Source of the DNA: Nocardioides sp. SR21
GTDB lineage: Bacteria > Actinomycetota > Actinomycetes > Propionibacteriales > Nocardioidaceae
Length of the DNA: 64,000 nt
Direction: 5' to 3'
NCBI RefSeq assembly: GCF_022761125.1
Contig: NZ_JAKWJR010000005.1
Span: forward strand, 1-64,000
The notes below the pieces were generated by a model. The model was not told the DNA's origin and did not search any database. It saw only the letters and a program-made list of their open reading frames with translations. Position numbers and translations under genes: made by a program. This document shows, one piece after another, positions 42,001-51,847 of the stretch; positions within the stretch are counted from its first letter, which is position 1, and every line of letters starts with the position of its first letter.

Positions 42001-43452
42001 CTACTGACGCTCGGCCCACCAGGCGAGGAGGGCGCCGCGCGCGTCCTCCTCGCTCATCGGGCCGTGATCGAGCCGCAGCTCGAGGAGGTGCTGGTAGGCC
42101 AGGCCGACCTCGCGGCCGGGGCCGATCCCGAGGATCTCCATGATCTGGTTGCCGTCGAGGTCGGGGCGGATGGCGGCGAGCTCCTCCTGCTCCGACAGCC
42201 GGGCGATCCGCTCCTCGAGGTCGTCGTACGTGCGCTGCAGCCGGTCCGCCTTGCGCTTGTTGCGCGTGGTGGAGTCGGCGCGGGTGAGGATGTGCAGCCG
42301 CTCGAGCTGGTCACCGGCGTCGCGCACGTAGCGGCGTACGGCGGAGTCGGTCCACTCCCCGGAGCCGTAGCCGTGGAAGCGCAGGTGCTGCTCGACGAGC
42401 TGGCCGACCGCCTCGATCTCGTCGTTGGAGAAGCGCAGCGCCTTCATCCGCTTCCGGGTGATCTTGGCGCCGACGACGTCGTGGTGGTGGAACGTGACGG
42501 TGCCGTCGTCCAGGAAGCGCCGGGTCCGGGGCTTGCCGACGTCGTGCATCAGCGCCGCGAACCGCGCCACGAAGTCCGGGCCGCCGCCCGGAAGCCGCGA
42601 CTCGAGGTCGATCGCCTGCTCCAGCACCGTCAGCGTGTGCTCGTAGACGTCCTTGTGCCGGTGGTGCTCGTCGCGCTCCAGCTTCAGCGCGGGCAGCTCG
42701 GGCAGCACCAGCTCGGCGAGCCCGGTCTCGACGAGCAGCGCCAGGCCGAGGCGGGGGTACGGCGCGCAGATGAGCTTGACCAGCTCGTCGCGAACCCGCT
42801 CGGCGGAGATGATCTCGATCCGGCCGGCCATCGCGGTCATCGCCGCGACCACCTCGGGCGCGACCGCGAAGCCGAGCTGCGCGGCGAACCGCGCGGCCCG
42901 CATCATCCGCAGCGGATCGTCGGAGAAGGAGTCCTCGGGACGTCCGGGGGTGCGCAGCACCTGGCCGGCCAGGTCGACGATCCCGCCGTACGGGTCCTCG
43001 ACCACGCGGCCCGGCACCCGCACCGCCATAGCGTTCACGGTGAAGTCGCGGCGCCCGAGGTCTCCGTCGAGCGAGTCGCCGAAGTCCACGTCGGGCTTGC
43101 GGGAGTCGGGGTCGTAGGACTCCGAGCGGTACGTCGTGATCTCGACCTGCCACTCGTCCTTGCGGCACCCGATGGTGCCGAACGCGCGACCCATGTCCCA
43201 GATCGCGTCCGCCCACCCCTTGAGGAGCTTCTCGGTCTGCTCGGGACGGGCCGAGGTCGCGAAGTCGAGGTCGTTGTGCTGCCGGCCGAGCATCGCGTCG
43301 CGGACCGGGCCGCCCACCAGGGCCAGCTCGTGCCCGGCGTCGGCGAAACGGCGACCGAGCTCGTCGATCACCGGCGCGATCCGGTCCAGCTCCGCGGTCA
43401 CGGCGCGCTGGACGTCGGCCATCTGGAGCGGCGGGGGTGGGGCGTCGGGCAC
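42001..43452 (-). CDS. cca: CCA tRNA nucleotidyltransferase
   Basis: This 483-aa enzyme adds or repairs the CCA tail of tRNAs. The nucleotidyltransferase domain holds LVGGPVRDAMLGRQHNDLDFAT with the catalytic Asp pair, and RRDFTVNAMAVRV. The middle has DPLRMMRAARFAAQLGF. The C-terminal half is an HD domain (FAALMHDVGKPRTR, FHHHDVVGA). Length and layout fit the actinobacterial form. GTG at 43452 is preferred because TAGAGT lies eight bases upstream. ATG 43422 is the alternative. It is divergent from the DUF6049 gene, the order seen in Streptomyces and mycobacteria. Confidence 0.93.
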   Translation of the reverse strand: MPDAPPPPLQMADVQRAVTAELDRIAPVIDELGRRFADAGHELALVGGPVRDAMLGRQHNDLDFATSARPEQTEKLLKGWADAIWDMGRAFGTIGCRKDEWQVEITTYRSESYDPDSRKPDVDFGDSLDGDLGRRDFTVNAMAVRVPGRVVEDPYGGIVDLAGQVLRTPGRPEDSFSDDPLRMMRAARFAAQLGFAVAPEVVAAMTAMAGRIEIISAERVRDELVKLICAPYPRLGLALLVETGLAELVLPELPALKLERDEHHRHKDVYEHTLTVLEQAIDLESRLPGGGPDFVARFAALMHDVGKPRTRRFLDDGTVTFHHHDVVGAKITRKRMKALRFSNDEIEAVGQLVEQHLRFHGYGSGEWTDSAVRRYVRDAGDQLERLHILTRADSTTRNKRKADRLQRTYDDLEERIARLSEQEELAAIRPDLDGNQIMEILGIGPGREVGLAYQHLLELRLDHGPMSEEDARGALLAWWAERQ

Positions 43453-43460
43453 GGGAGTCA

Positions 43461-43515
43461 ACTCTAGTGGGCCGAGCCCCGGTGCCCCGATTCGCGCAGG
43501 GTCGGCCAGTAGAGT
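43461..43515. promoter_or_regulatory. divergent cca/DUF6049 promoters
   Basis: TAGAGT appears twice: at 43466-43461 on the minus strand, eight bases before the cca GTG, and at 43510-43515 on the plus strand, six bases before the DUF6049 GTG. Both look like -10 elements of leaderless promoters. No SD sequence is evident at either start. Confidence 0.6.
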
Positions 43516-43521
43516 CGCTGC

Positions 43522-45690
43522 GTGCTTCGCCCGGTGTCGCTGCTGCCTGCCCTCGTGGCGGTCGCGACCCTCGCGGCCGGTCTGCTCGTCGCGTCCCCGG
43601 CCTCGGCGGCCCCGGCGGCCCCGCGCTCCACGACCGAGGCGACCACCCCGCTCCTCGTCACCATCGACAGCATGAGCCCGTCGGTGGTCCCGAGGAAGGG
43701 CAAGATCCGGGTCAGCGGCACCGTCACCAACGCCGACGAGGAGACCTGGTCCTCGATCTCGCTCTACGCGTTCATGGGTGACCAGGGCCCGATGACCACC
43801 AGCAAACAGCTGTCCGACGCCGCGACCGCTCCGGAGGACGCGCTGGTCGGCCAGCGGATCACGACCGAGGGGACGTACGACGAGGTCACCGAGCTGCGTC
43901 CGGGCGAGTCCGCGACGTACTCGATCGCGGTCCCGCGCGCGGAGCTCGAGCCGTACCTCGCGGGCGACGGCGTCTACTGGTTCGGGGTGCACGCCCTCGG
44001 CTCCACCGAGGAGGGCGGCGACCTGTTCGCCGACGGCCGGGCGCGCACGTTCCTCCCGCTGATCTCGAGCGCGGGTCGCCCCGTGGAGACCGCGGTGGTC
44101 ATCCCGCTGCGCCGGCAGATCCTGTACGCCCCCGACGGCAGCATCGACGACGTCGAGTCGTGGACCGCGTCGTTCTCGTCCGGCGGCGCGCTGCGCGCCC
44201 TCGTCGACCTCGGCATCGCGTCCGGCTCGCAGCCGGTCACCTGGCTCGTCGACCCCGCGGTGATCGACGTCGCGCGCCGGCTCGAGGCCGGCAACCCGCC
44301 CCGCTCGCTCGCCTCCACCGTCACCGACGACGACGGCGACGGTGACGGTGACGGCGGCGGCGAGGACGGGTCCGAGTCCCCGTCACCCTCGGCCACGCCG
44401 ACCGAGGGCGAGGACGGCGAGGAGGAGGTCCCCGAGGAGGAGCTCGACCCGAGCACCGCCGCAGCGGCCGAGGCCGCCGCCAGCTGGCTGGAGCGGCTGC
44501 ACGCGGGCCTCGAGGGCAACCAGATCCTCGCGCTGCCGTACGGCGACATGGACGTCTCGGCCGCGGCGGAGATCGACCCGGGGGCGTACCGCCAGGCCCG
44601 CAAGCGCGCGACCGGCGACCTCCAGCCGTGGGGACTGTCGACGACGCCCGCGGTCTCCTCGCCCACCGGCTACCTCAGCGTCGACGGGATCCAGCTGACC
44701 GACCCGGGCACGACCCTGCTCGTCACCGACAAGATGTTCAGCTCCGCGAACCCACCGGCGATCGCGCACACCCCGGGGCACACGCTCGGCGTCACCTCCT
44801 CCGGCGCCGTCAGCGGTGGGCCGGGACCCGACGACCGGCGCTCGGCGGTCGCGATCCGGCAGCGGATCGTGAGCGAGGCCGCCGTCCGCGCGCTCACCAG
44901 GGCGCGCAAGCCACTGCTGGTCGCGCTGCCCTCGACGTGGCGCCCGAACCCGGTCGACGGCTTCTTCAACGGACTCGACCTGCCGTGGATCGACCTGACC
45001 TCGGTCGCGTCCGCCCTGCAGCGGGTGGGCAGCGAGGTCGACTCGGCGGACCTGGACTACCCCGAGACCCAGGCCCTGCTCCAGCTCGACCCGGCCGCCT
45101 TCGCGGCCGCGACCGACCTGGCCGACGCCGGGGAGTCGCTGCAGAACCTGCTGACCGACAACGACGAGGTCGCCGGCGAGGTGCTCGACGAGTCGCTGAC
45201 GACCACGTCGTACTCCGACCGGCTGCGGCCCGACTCCGCCCGCGTCGCGGCGTACCGCTCCCGCGCCTGGATCGCCGCCCGGCTCGGCGCGGTGCACGTC
45301 GAGGCGCCGCGAGCCGTCATCCTGTCCAGCGGCAGCGGCCGCTTCGCGGCCACCGTCATCAACACGCTCGACGAGCCGGTGACGGTGAAGATCCAGGCCC
45401 AGGCGGAACCGCCGCTCCAGGTGGAGGTCCCCGCCGAGCCGCTCGAGCTCGGACCGAACGCCCGCACGACCGTGCTGCTCAACGCCTCGTCGTCGGGGCT
45501 CGGGGTCCGCACCGTCACGCTGCGGATCACCGACACCGACGACGTTTTCCTCGGCTCGTCCGACTCACTGCCGATCCGGTCCAACCGGGTCAGCAGCGTG
45601 ATCTGGCTGATCATCGGCACCGGCGTCGCGCTGCTGTTCGGCGCGATCCTGGTGCGCCTGTACCGCAGGATCCGGGCGGCACGCGCATGA
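43522..45690 (+). CDS. DUF6049 membrane-anchored protein
   Basis: This 722-aa protein belongs to the conserved actinobacterial family upstream of murJ. A signal peptide covers residues 1-29 (LPALVAVATLAAGLLVASPASA). A large exported region follows, including an acidic/proline-rich insert (~270-310, DDDGDGDGDGGGEDGSESPSPS). Residues ~695-715 form one C-terminal transmembrane helix (VIWLIIGTGVALLFGAILVRL) with a short basic tail. No enzymatic motif is recognised. Its place before murJ, with an ATGA overlap, suggests a role in peptidoglycan-precursor export or its regulation. Function unproven. A TAGAGT hexamer precedes the GTG start. Confidence 0.85.
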   Translation: MLRPVSLLPALVAVATLAAGLLVASPASAAPAAPRSTTEATTPLLVTIDSMSPSVVPRKGKIRVSGTVTNADEETWSSISLYAFMGDQGPMTTSKQLSDAATAPEDALVGQRITTEGTYDEVTELRPGESATYSIAVPRAELEPYLAGDGVYWFGVHALGSTEEGGDLFADGRARTFLPLISSAGRPVETAVVIPLRRQILYAPDGSIDDVESWTASFSSGGALRALVDLGIASGSQPVTWLVDPAVIDVARRLEAGNPPRSLASTVTDDDGDGDGDGGGEDGSESPSPSATPTEGEDGEEEVPEEELDPSTAAAAEAAASWLERLHAGLEGNQILALPYGDMDVSAAAEIDPGAYRQARKRATGDLQPWGLSTTPAVSSPTGYLSVDGIQLTDPGTTLLVTDKMFSSANPPAIAHTPGHTLGVTSSGAVSGGPGPDDRRSAVAIRQRIVSEAAVRALTRARKPLLVALPSTWRPNPVDGFFNGLDLPWIDLTSVASALQRVGSEVDSADLDYPETQALLQLDPAAFAAATDLADAGESLQNLLTDNDEVAGEVLDESLTTTSYSDRLRPDSARVAAYRSRAWIAARLGAVHVEAPRAVILSSGSGRFAATVINTLDEPVTVKIQAQAEPPLQVEVPAEPLELGPNARTTVLLNASSSGLGVRTVTLRITDTDDVFLGSSDSLPIRSNRVSSVIWLIIGTGVALLFGAILVRLYRRIRAARA

Positions 45691-47333
45691 GCGAGACCGA
45701 GCAGCAGCGGGTCCTCGCGAACACCGCCGTGATGGCGGCGGGCACGATCGTGTCCCGGATGAGCGGCTTCGTCCGCTCGACGCTGCTGATGGCCGCGCTC
45801 GGCCTGCAGCTGCACGCCGACATCTTCAACATCGCGAACACGATCCCGAACATGCTCTACATCCTGCTCGCGGGCGGGATGTTCAACGCGGTGCTCGTCC
45901 CGCAGCTGGTGCGCTCGATGCGCAACGACCCCGACGGGGGCGAGGCGTACACGAACCGGATCGTCACGCTCGCCCTGCTGTTCCTCGGCGGGGTCACGGT
46001 GCTGCTCGTCGTCGCGGCACCCTGGCTGATGCAGCTGCTGCTCGACGCGGACTTCAACGACCCGGAGCTGGCCGCGCAGCGCGAGTCCGCGATCGCGTTC
46101 GCGCGGTACTGCCTGCCGCAGGTGTTCTTCTACGGGATGTTCGTGCTGCTCGGGCAGATCCTGAACGCCCGCGGGAAGTTCGGCCCGATGATGTGGGCGC
46201 CGATCGCGAACAACGTCATCTCGGTCGCGGTCCTGGTGATCTACCTGTTCACCTTCGGCCCGGCCGAGGACGTCTTCGGCGCGTTCTCCGAGGGTCAGGA
46301 GCTCCTGCTCGGCCTCGGCGCCACGCTCGGCATCGCCGCCCAGCTCCTCGTGCTGCTGCCCTACCTGCGTGGCGTCGGCTACCGGTTCCACCCGCGCTTC
46401 GACTTCCGGCACACCGGCCTGGGCCACACGCTGCGGCTGGGCACGTGGACGGTGCTGTTCGTGGTGGTCAACCAGATCGCGTACATCGTGGTGGTGAAGC
46501 TCGCCTCGAGCGGAGCGCTGGGCGGCGACGGCACCGGCTACACGGTGTACTCCGGAGCCTTCCTCCTGGCGATGGTGCCGCACTCGATCATCACGGTGTC
46601 GCTGGCGACCGCGATCCTGCCCGGCATGTCGGCCAAGGCCGCCGAGCACGACCTGGACGGCCTGGCGCGGATGCTCGCCGAGACGCTGCGAACGGCGCTC
46701 GCGGTGGTGATCCCGTTCGTGCTGCTGCTGCCGTTCATCGCGACCGACCTGTCGAACGTCGTCTGGGGCCACGGCGCCTCGGCCCCCAAGTTCGACCTGT
46801 TCGTGCCGTCGCTCGCACTGTTCGGGCCCGGCCTGCTCTTCTTCACCGTCCACTACCTGATGCTGCGGGGGTTCTACGCGATCGAGCAGACGCGCACCGT
46901 GTTCTGGATCCAGTGCGCGGTGGGCGCCACGAACATCGTGGCCGCGGCGCTGCTGGTGCGGGCCACCAGCGCCGAGCAGACCTCCCCGGCGCTGGTCGCG
47001 TCGTACGCCGCGGCGTACCTGGTCGGCGCGGTCATCTCGTACGCCGTGCTGAGCCGGACCCTCGGCGGCCTGCGTACGGCGGCCCTGGTGCGGTTCGTGG
47101 TGCGCACGCTGATCGCCGCCCTGGTCTCGACCGCCGCTGCCGCGGGCGCGGCGTGGCTGCTGCACCAGCTCGTGACCGACCCGCACTGGCTGGTCGCGGC
47201 CGTCTGGCTGCTGGTCGTGACGGTCGTCGACGTCGCGGTGTTCCTCGTCATGGCCCGGCTGATGCGGCTGCGTGAGGTGACCGCCGTCGTCGACACCGTG
47301 ACCCGCCGGTTGCCCCTCCCCCGGCGCTCCTGA
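45687..47333 (+). CDS. murJ: lipid II flippase MurJ
   Basis: This 548-aa membrane protein flips lipid II across the inner membrane for peptidoglycan synthesis. About 14 transmembrane helices are visible. The N-terminal AGTIVSRMSGFVRSTLLMAALGLQLHADIFNIANTIPNMLYIL and the ARYCLPQVFFYGMFVLLGQILNARGKFGPMMWAPIANNV segment are family-typical. The start overlaps the DUF6049 stop (ATGA). In Mycobacterium the homologous MviN is fused to a pseudokinase; here that domain is encoded by the next gene. The gene is co-transcribed with DUF6049 and probably the pseudokinase. Confidence 0.95.
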   Translation: MSETEQQRVLANTAVMAAGTIVSRMSGFVRSTLLMAALGLQLHADIFNIANTIPNMLYILLAGGMFNAVLVPQLVRSMRNDPDGGEAYTNRIVTLALLFLGGVTVLLVVAAPWLMQLLLDADFNDPELAAQRESAIAFARYCLPQVFFYGMFVLLGQILNARGKFGPMMWAPIANNVISVAVLVIYLFTFGPAEDVFGAFSEGQELLLGLGATLGIAAQLLVLLPYLRGVGYRFHPRFDFRHTGLGHTLRLGTWTVLFVVVNQIAYIVVVKLASSGALGGDGTGYTVYSGAFLLAMVPHSIITVSLATAILPGMSAKAAEHDLDGLARMLAETLRTALAVVIPFVLLLPFIATDLSNVVWGHGASAPKFDLFVPSLALFGPGLLFFTVHYLMLRGFYAIEQTRTVFWIQCAVGATNIVAAALLVRATSAEQTSPALVASYAAAYLVGAVISYAVLSRTLGGLRTAALVRFVVRTLIAALVSTAAAAGAAWLLHQLVTDPHWLVAAVWLLVVTVVDVAVFLVMARLMRLREVTAVVDTVTRRLPLPRRS

Positions 47334-47381
47334 CAACGTCCTACGATGACCGTGGACGGGGAAGCGGACGAGGGGAGCTGC

Positions 47382-49220
47382 GTGCCGAGCTCGATCCGGC
47401 CCGGCGACGTGCTCGCCGACCGGTACCGCCTGGTCGACCTGCTCACGGAGAGCGGGGGCGGCCGGTTCTGGCGAGCCCACGACCGGGTGCTCGAGCGGCA
47501 CGTCGCGCTGCACGTGATCCCCGCCGACGACGAGCGCGCCGACGCGCTGCTCGAGGCCGCGCGGCGCTCGGCGACCGTCCACGACCGGCGGCTGCTGAGG
47601 GTGCTCGACGCCGACCGGGCAGACGGCCTCTGCTACGTCGTCAACGAGTGGGGCTCGGGCGACTCGCTCGACATCATGCTCGCCAGCGGCGGGCCGCTCG
47701 GTCCGCGCCGGGCCGCCTGGCTGGTCTCCGAGGTCGCGGCGTCGATCGCGGTCGGCCACGAGGCCGGGGTGGCCCATGGACGGCTGATCCCCGAGAACGT
47801 CCTGGTCGACCACTCCGGGTCCGTGCGGCTGATCGGCTTCGCGGTCGACGCCGCGATGCACGGGCTCGGGCCGGGCCGGGTGTCGGCCGACGTGGCCGAC
47901 CTCGGCGGGCTGCTCTACTGCTCCCTCACCGGCAAGTGGCCCGGCACCCAGTCCGCGCTCCCGCCGGCGCCGATCGAGGGCGGCCAGGTGCTGCGCCCGC
48001 GCCGGGTCCGCGCCGGGATCCCGCGCTCGCTCGACGCGCTGTGCGACGAGGTCGTGAACCCGTACGCCGGCGCCTGGGGCGACCGGCTGCGCGAGACCCA
48101 CGACCTGGCCACCGCCCAGGGCATCGGCGACTACCTCTCCGCGTTCGTCGGCGACCCGACGGGGCTGGCCGCTGCTGAGGCGGCTGCCGGGCACCGCGAC
48201 ACCGAGGCGACCGTGACGCTGCCGGCGATCCCCGACCCGCCGGTCCGCGAGCCCGAGCCCGTGGCGCAGCCTGCACCGGCGCCCGAGCCGGCACCGGAGC
48301 CCGAGCCGGCGCCGGAGGAGCCCCCGGCCCCCGTCGACCAGCCCACCCAGGCCGGGCTGCCGATCTTCGACGACGAGAACGACGACGTCTCGTGGATCAC
48401 CGCCCGGGCCGAGGCCGCGCCGCCTCCGCCGCCGTTCGAGGAGCCGCCCGAGCGGCCGCTGTTCGCCCCGGCGTCCGACGCCACCCGGACGCCACGCAAC
48501 CCGGCCTCGGCGACCCCGGCCGCCGAGTACTGGCCGTTCGGCGACCCCGGCACCGGCACGACTCCGGTCGCTGCCGGCGCCGAGGCTCCCGAGGAGGAGG
48601 TCCCCGGCCGGAACTGGCTGCGGCTGGCCGCGGTGATCGCCGCCTGCCTGATCCTGCTGGTCGGGATCGTGGTCGCCTACAACCTCGGCCGCGGCCGGAC
48701 CCCGCTCGGTGCGGTGCCCGACGACGACACGGCCTCGTCCCCCTCGGCTCCCACGAGCAGCGCGGCAGTCGACCCGCAGCCCCTCGAGGGCGTCACCGCG
48801 ACCGACTTCGACCCGCAGGGCGAGCCGCCCGACGAGAACCCCGAGCTCGCACCCCTGGCGGTCGACGGCGACCCGGCCACGACGTGGCGAACGGCGACGT
48901 ACCTCCAGAACCTCGGGCCCGGCGGCCTGAAGACCGGCGTCGGGCTGCTCCTCGACCTCGGCGAGGTCCACGACGTGGCCGCGGTCGACCTGACGTTCGT
49001 GGGCGAGCCGACCAGCTTCTCGATCTACGTCACCGACGAGGCGCCCACCGCGATCCAGGGCCTCGAGCCCGCCGCGACCGGCACCGCCGACACCACCCGC
49101 GCCCGGATCACCCTGGACGCGCCCGTCAGCGGCCGTTTCCTCACGCTCTGGCTGACGTCGATCCCCGCCGTCTCAGACGGCTTCCGCGGCGAGGTCGCCG
49201 AGATCACGGTCCGCGGATGA
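47382..49220 (+). CDS. membrane pseudokinase downstream of murJ
   Basis: This 612-aa protein has an N-terminal kinase-like domain (~10-265) without the catalytic residues. The beta-3 Lys region reads VALHVI, the HRD motif reads HGRLIPENV and the DFG reads GFAVDA. A Pro-rich linker follows, then one transmembrane helix (~408-428, AAVIAACLILLVGIVVAYNL) and a C-terminal discoidin-like domain (~460-612). The GTG at 47382 is chosen because AGGGGAG lies five bases upstream and a TACGAT hexamer earlier. The homologous mycobacterial domain binds an FHA protein and controls MurJ. A similar regulatory role is inferred here. No FHA gene is in the window. Confidence 0.85.
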   Translation: MPSSIRPGDVLADRYRLVDLLTESGGGRFWRAHDRVLERHVALHVIPADDERADALLEAARRSATVHDRRLLRVLDADRADGLCYVVNEWGSGDSLDIMLASGGPLGPRRAAWLVSEVAASIAVGHEAGVAHGRLIPENVLVDHSGSVRLIGFAVDAAMHGLGPGRVSADVADLGGLLYCSLTGKWPGTQSALPPAPIEGGQVLRPRRVRAGIPRSLDALCDEVVNPYAGAWGDRLRETHDLATAQGIGDYLSAFVGDPTGLAAAEAAAGHRDTEATVTLPAIPDPPVREPEPVAQPAPAPEPAPEPEPAPEEPPAPVDQPTQAGLPIFDDENDDVSWITARAEAAPPPPPFEEPPERPLFAPASDATRTPRNPASATPAAEYWPFGDPGTGTTPVAAGAEAPEEEVPGRNWLRLAAVIAACLILLVGIVVAYNLGRGRTPLGAVPDDDTASSPSAPTSSAAVDPQPLEGVTATDFDPQGEPPDENPELAPLAVDGDPATTWRTATYLQNLGPGGLKTGVGLLLDLGEVHDVAAVDLTFVGEPTSFSIYVTDEAPTAIQGLEPAATGTADTTRARITLDAPVSGRFLTLWLTSIPAVSDGFRGEVAEITVRG

Positions 49221-49897
49221 GCACCGAACCCACCGACCACGACCTGCTGCGCGCCCACGTCGACGGTGACCCGGACGCGTTCGGCATCCTCTTCCACCGG
49301 CACCGCGACCGGCTCTGGGCGGTCGCGCTGCGCACGATGGGCAACCGCGAGGATGCCGCCGACGGGCTCCAGGACGGCCTGGTGGCGGCGTACCGCCGGG
49401 CCGGCACGTTCCGCGGCGACGCCGCGGTGACCACCTGGCTGCACCGTGTCGTCGTCAACGCCTGCCTCGACCGCATCCGCGCCGCGAAGGTACGCCGCAC
49501 CGAGGTGCTGCCCGACGACCTCGAGGAGTACCGCGACCGCGGCTCGCTCGCGGCCGCGACGCCCGCCGCCGAGGATCCCGCCGACCTGTCGGTCCGCGAG
49601 GAGCGGCGCCGGCTCGTCCTCGACGCGCTGGGCGAGCTGCCCGCCGAGCAGCGGGCGGCCCTGGTGCTGGTGGACATGGAGGGGTACCCCGTCGCCGAGG
49701 CCGCCGCGATGCTCGACTGCGCCGTGGGCACGGTGAAGTCGCGCTGCTCGCGCGGCCGCGCCCGGCTCGCGGAGCTGCTCGGCCCGCTGCTCGCCGACGG
49801 CTCGAGTGAGGCGGACCACGTCGTACCTCGGAACCCGGTCCCGCCCGCGCCCGTCGAATCCGACGATGCCCCGCGCGGGCCACCGACCCCCGCGTGA
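49217..49897 (+). CDS. sigM: ECF sigma factor SigM
   Basis: This 226-aa ECF sigma factor is of the SigM type. Region 2 (~18-85) has DAFGILFHRHRDRLWAVALRTMGNREDAADGLQDGLVAAYRR; region 4 (~135-190) has GELPAEQRAALVLVDMEGYPVAEAAAMLDCAVGTVKSRCSRGRARL. The last ~35 residues are an unstructured Pro-rich tail. Its start overlaps the pseudokinase stop (ATGA). The following gene encodes a probable membrane anti-sigma factor. This order, murJ-related gene / sigM / anti-sigma / trxB, is conserved in actinobacteria, where SigM responds to cell-wall or redox stress. Confidence 0.92.
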   Translation: MSTEPTDHDLLRAHVDGDPDAFGILFHRHRDRLWAVALRTMGNREDAADGLQDGLVAAYRRAGTFRGDAAVTTWLHRVVVNACLDRIRAAKVRRTEVLPDDLEEYRDRGSLAAATPAAEDPADLSVREERRRLVLDALGELPAEQRAALVLVDMEGYPVAEAAAMLDCAVGTVKSRCSRGRARLAELLGPLLADGSSEADHVVPRNPVPPAPVESDDAPRGPPTPA

Positions 49898-49946
49898 CCA
49901 CCCGCCCACCCGACCGCCTACCCGACTCCCGAGGAGGTGAACACCC

Positions 49947-50657
49947 ATGACCGACGAGGACCAGGTCCGACGCCTGCTGGCCGAGGCCCGGCACGACGAG
50001 CCGATGCCCGACGACGTCGCCGCCCGGCTCGACGGGGTGATCGCCGACCTGCGGGAGGACAAGGCGCCGACGGCGCCGGTCGACCACGCCGCGCTCCTGC
50101 GCCGGCGCCGGGTCCGTTCCTGGGTCCTGGCCGCCGCCGCGGTCGTCGTCGTCGGCATCGGGATCAACCAGGTCGACTGGTCCGGGATGTCCATGGGCGG
50201 CGCCGACGGCAGCGGAGACAGCTCGGCCGCCGAGGCGGACGCCGGCTCGGTCCCCTCGACCGCGCTCGAGTCGGCCCCCGAGTCGCCGGCCGACGACGAC
50301 GCTGCCCGGGCGCGCGGCGAGCTCCAGTGGCGCGAGGCCCGCGCTCGCCTGGGCCGGGACGACCTCGCCAGGCAGGCGATCGCGCTGCGGGCCACGCTCC
50401 CGGGGGTGACCCTGTCGTCCGCCACAGCCGAGGCGCAGGAGGAGTACGACTCCGATGGCACCGACTCCGGGGGCCTGAGCTACGACGTGCGGTGCGAGTT
50501 CGCGCCGACCGGGCCGGGTCGCGTGGTCTCGGTGACGTACGACGGGGATCGGGGCTGGCTGGTCTACCGGGCGCCCCAGGGCGAGTCCCAGGTCGTCGAC
50601 CTGTACCTCTGCGGCCGGTCGAAGCCCACCCGGTCGATCACCCTGCCCGCCCCGTAG
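49947..50657 (+). CDS. probable SigM anti-sigma factor
   Basis: This 236-aa protein has an N-terminal cytoplasmic part (1-52, DEDQVRRLLAEARHDEPMPDDVAARLDGVIADL) and one transmembrane helix (~57-76). The extracytoplasmic part is acidic and then basic. The short N-terminal region is typical of anti-sigma domains that bind ECF factors, but it lacks a zinc-binding HxxxCxxC signature. AGGAGGTGA is eight bases before the ATG. Its place after sigM and before trxB matches the mycobacterial anti-SigM gene. Two Cys in the C-terminal half may be redox-sensitive. Function is by context. Confidence 0.78.
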   Translation: MTDEDQVRRLLAEARHDEPMPDDVAARLDGVIADLREDKAPTAPVDHAALLRRRRVRSWVLAAAAVVVVGIGINQVDWSGMSMGGADGSGDSSAAEADAGSVPSTALESAPESPADDDAARARGELQWREARARLGRDDLARQAIALRATLPGVTLSSATAEAQEEYDSDGTDSGGLSYDVRCEFAPTGPGRVVSVTYDGDRGWLVYRAPQGESQVVDLYLCGRSKPTRSITLPAP

Positions 50658-50675
50658 CCGGGAAGATTCCTCGCC

Positions 50676-50681
50676 TACGAT
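50676..50681 (+). promoter_or_regulatory. trxB promoter -10
   Basis: TACGAT lies 51 bp before the trxB ATG, leaving a leader of about 45 bases. A ribosome-binding site (GAGGAGAG) is about ten bases before the ATG. No confident -35 is visible. Confidence 0.45.
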
Positions 50682-50731
50682 CGGTTGTACTGGTCGCTGA
50701 CCGCAACCCGATCCGAGGAGAGCCCTGATCC

Positions 50732-51742
50732 ATGTCCGACGTCCGTGATGTCATCGTCATCGGCTCCGGCCCCTCCGGGTACACCGCCGGCCTCTACACC
50801 GCCCGCGCGAACCTGAAGCCCCTCGTCTTCGAGGGCTCCGTGACCGCCGGTGGCGCGCTCATGAACACCACCGAGGTGGAGAACTTCCCCGGTTTCCGCG
50901 ACGGCATCATGGGCCCGGCCCTGATGGACGAGATGCGCGCCCAGGCCGAGCGCTTCGGCGCCGAGCTGGTGGCCGACGACGTCGTCGAGGTCGACCTCAC
51001 CGGCGACGTCAAGGTCGTGAAGACCGCCACCGACACGTTCCAGGCTCGTGCGGTGATCCTGGCGATGGGCTCGGGCTACCGCAAGCTGGGCCTGCCGCGC
51101 GAGGAGGAGCTCTCCGGCCGCGGCGTCTCGTGGTGTGCGACGTGTGACGGCTTCTTCTTCCGCGACCAGCACATCGCTGTCGTCGGCGGCGGCGACTCCG
51201 CGATCGAGGAGGCGACGTTCCTGACCCGGTTCGGCTCCAAGGTCTCGCTGATCGTGCGCCGCGACGAGCTGCGCGCCTCGAAGATCATGCAGGAGCGTGC
51301 GTTCGCCGACCCCAAGCTCGAGATCATCTGGAACTCCAAGGTCGCCGAGATCAACGGCGCCGACCGGCTCGAGTCGCTGACGCTCGAGGACACCGTCACC
51401 GGCGAGACCAGCAACCTGCCGGCCACCGGACTGTTCATCGCCATCGGCCACGACCCGCGCTCGGAGCTGCTCCCCGGCCAGGTCGACCTCGACGAGAACG
51501 GGTACGTCGTCGTCACCCACCCCTCGACCGGCACCAACCTGCCCGGCGTCTTCGCCGCCGGCGACCTGGTCGACCACCACTACCGCCAGGCGATCACCGC
51601 CGCCGGGACCGGCTGCGCGGCCGCGCTGGACGCCGAGCGCTACCTGGCCGAGCTGGACCACGCCGCGTCCGGTCCGCGGGACGCCCAGGACCGCGCCGAC
51701 GCCGAGATGGTCACCGAAGCAGTCCAGACCGCCGGGGCGTAG
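50732..51742 (+). CDS. trxB: thioredoxin reductase
   Basis: This 336-aa FAD/NADPH disulfide reductase recycles thioredoxin. The FAD-binding loop is [22 protein letters not shown]. The redox-active pair is in [10 protein letters not shown] (C-A-T-C). The NADPH fold has [18 protein letters not shown] and the distal FAD-contact motif is [34 protein letters not shown]. Length and layout are standard. It stands 151 bp upstream of trxA, the usual pairing. The C-terminal extension beyond the last helix is typical. Confidence 0.97.
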   Translation: MSDVRDVIVIGSGPSGYTAGLYTARANLKPLVFEGSVTAGGALMNTTEVENFPGFRDGIMGPALMDEMRAQAERFGAELVADDVVEVDLTGDVKVVKTATDTFQARAVILAMGSGYRKLGLPREEELSGRGVSWCATCDGFFFRDQHIAVVGGGDSAIEEATFLTRFGSKVSLIVRRDELRASKIMQERAFADPKLEIIWNSKVAEINGADRLESLTLEDTVTGETSNLPATGLFIAIGHDPRSELLPGQVDLDENGYVVVTHPSTGTNLPGVFAAGDLVDHHYRQAITAAGTGCAAALDAERYLAELDHAASGPRDAQDRADAEMVTEAVQTAGA

Positions 51743-51847
51743 CCGGAACGCGCCAGCGGACCGACTGACGGTGGGCGTGTCGAGACCCGTCACGCGTCCG
51801 CTCGAGATCACCCAGCGCGCCGGGGAACAAGCGCCCCCGGCCTGCTG

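Noticed and set aside
45057-48971. Open frame of 1304 codons on the minus strand
   Set aside because: It lies antisense to DUF6049, murJ and the pseudokinase, which have clear family motifs. Its product is Arg/Gly/Asp-rich low-complexity sequence typical of antisense frames in high-GC DNA.
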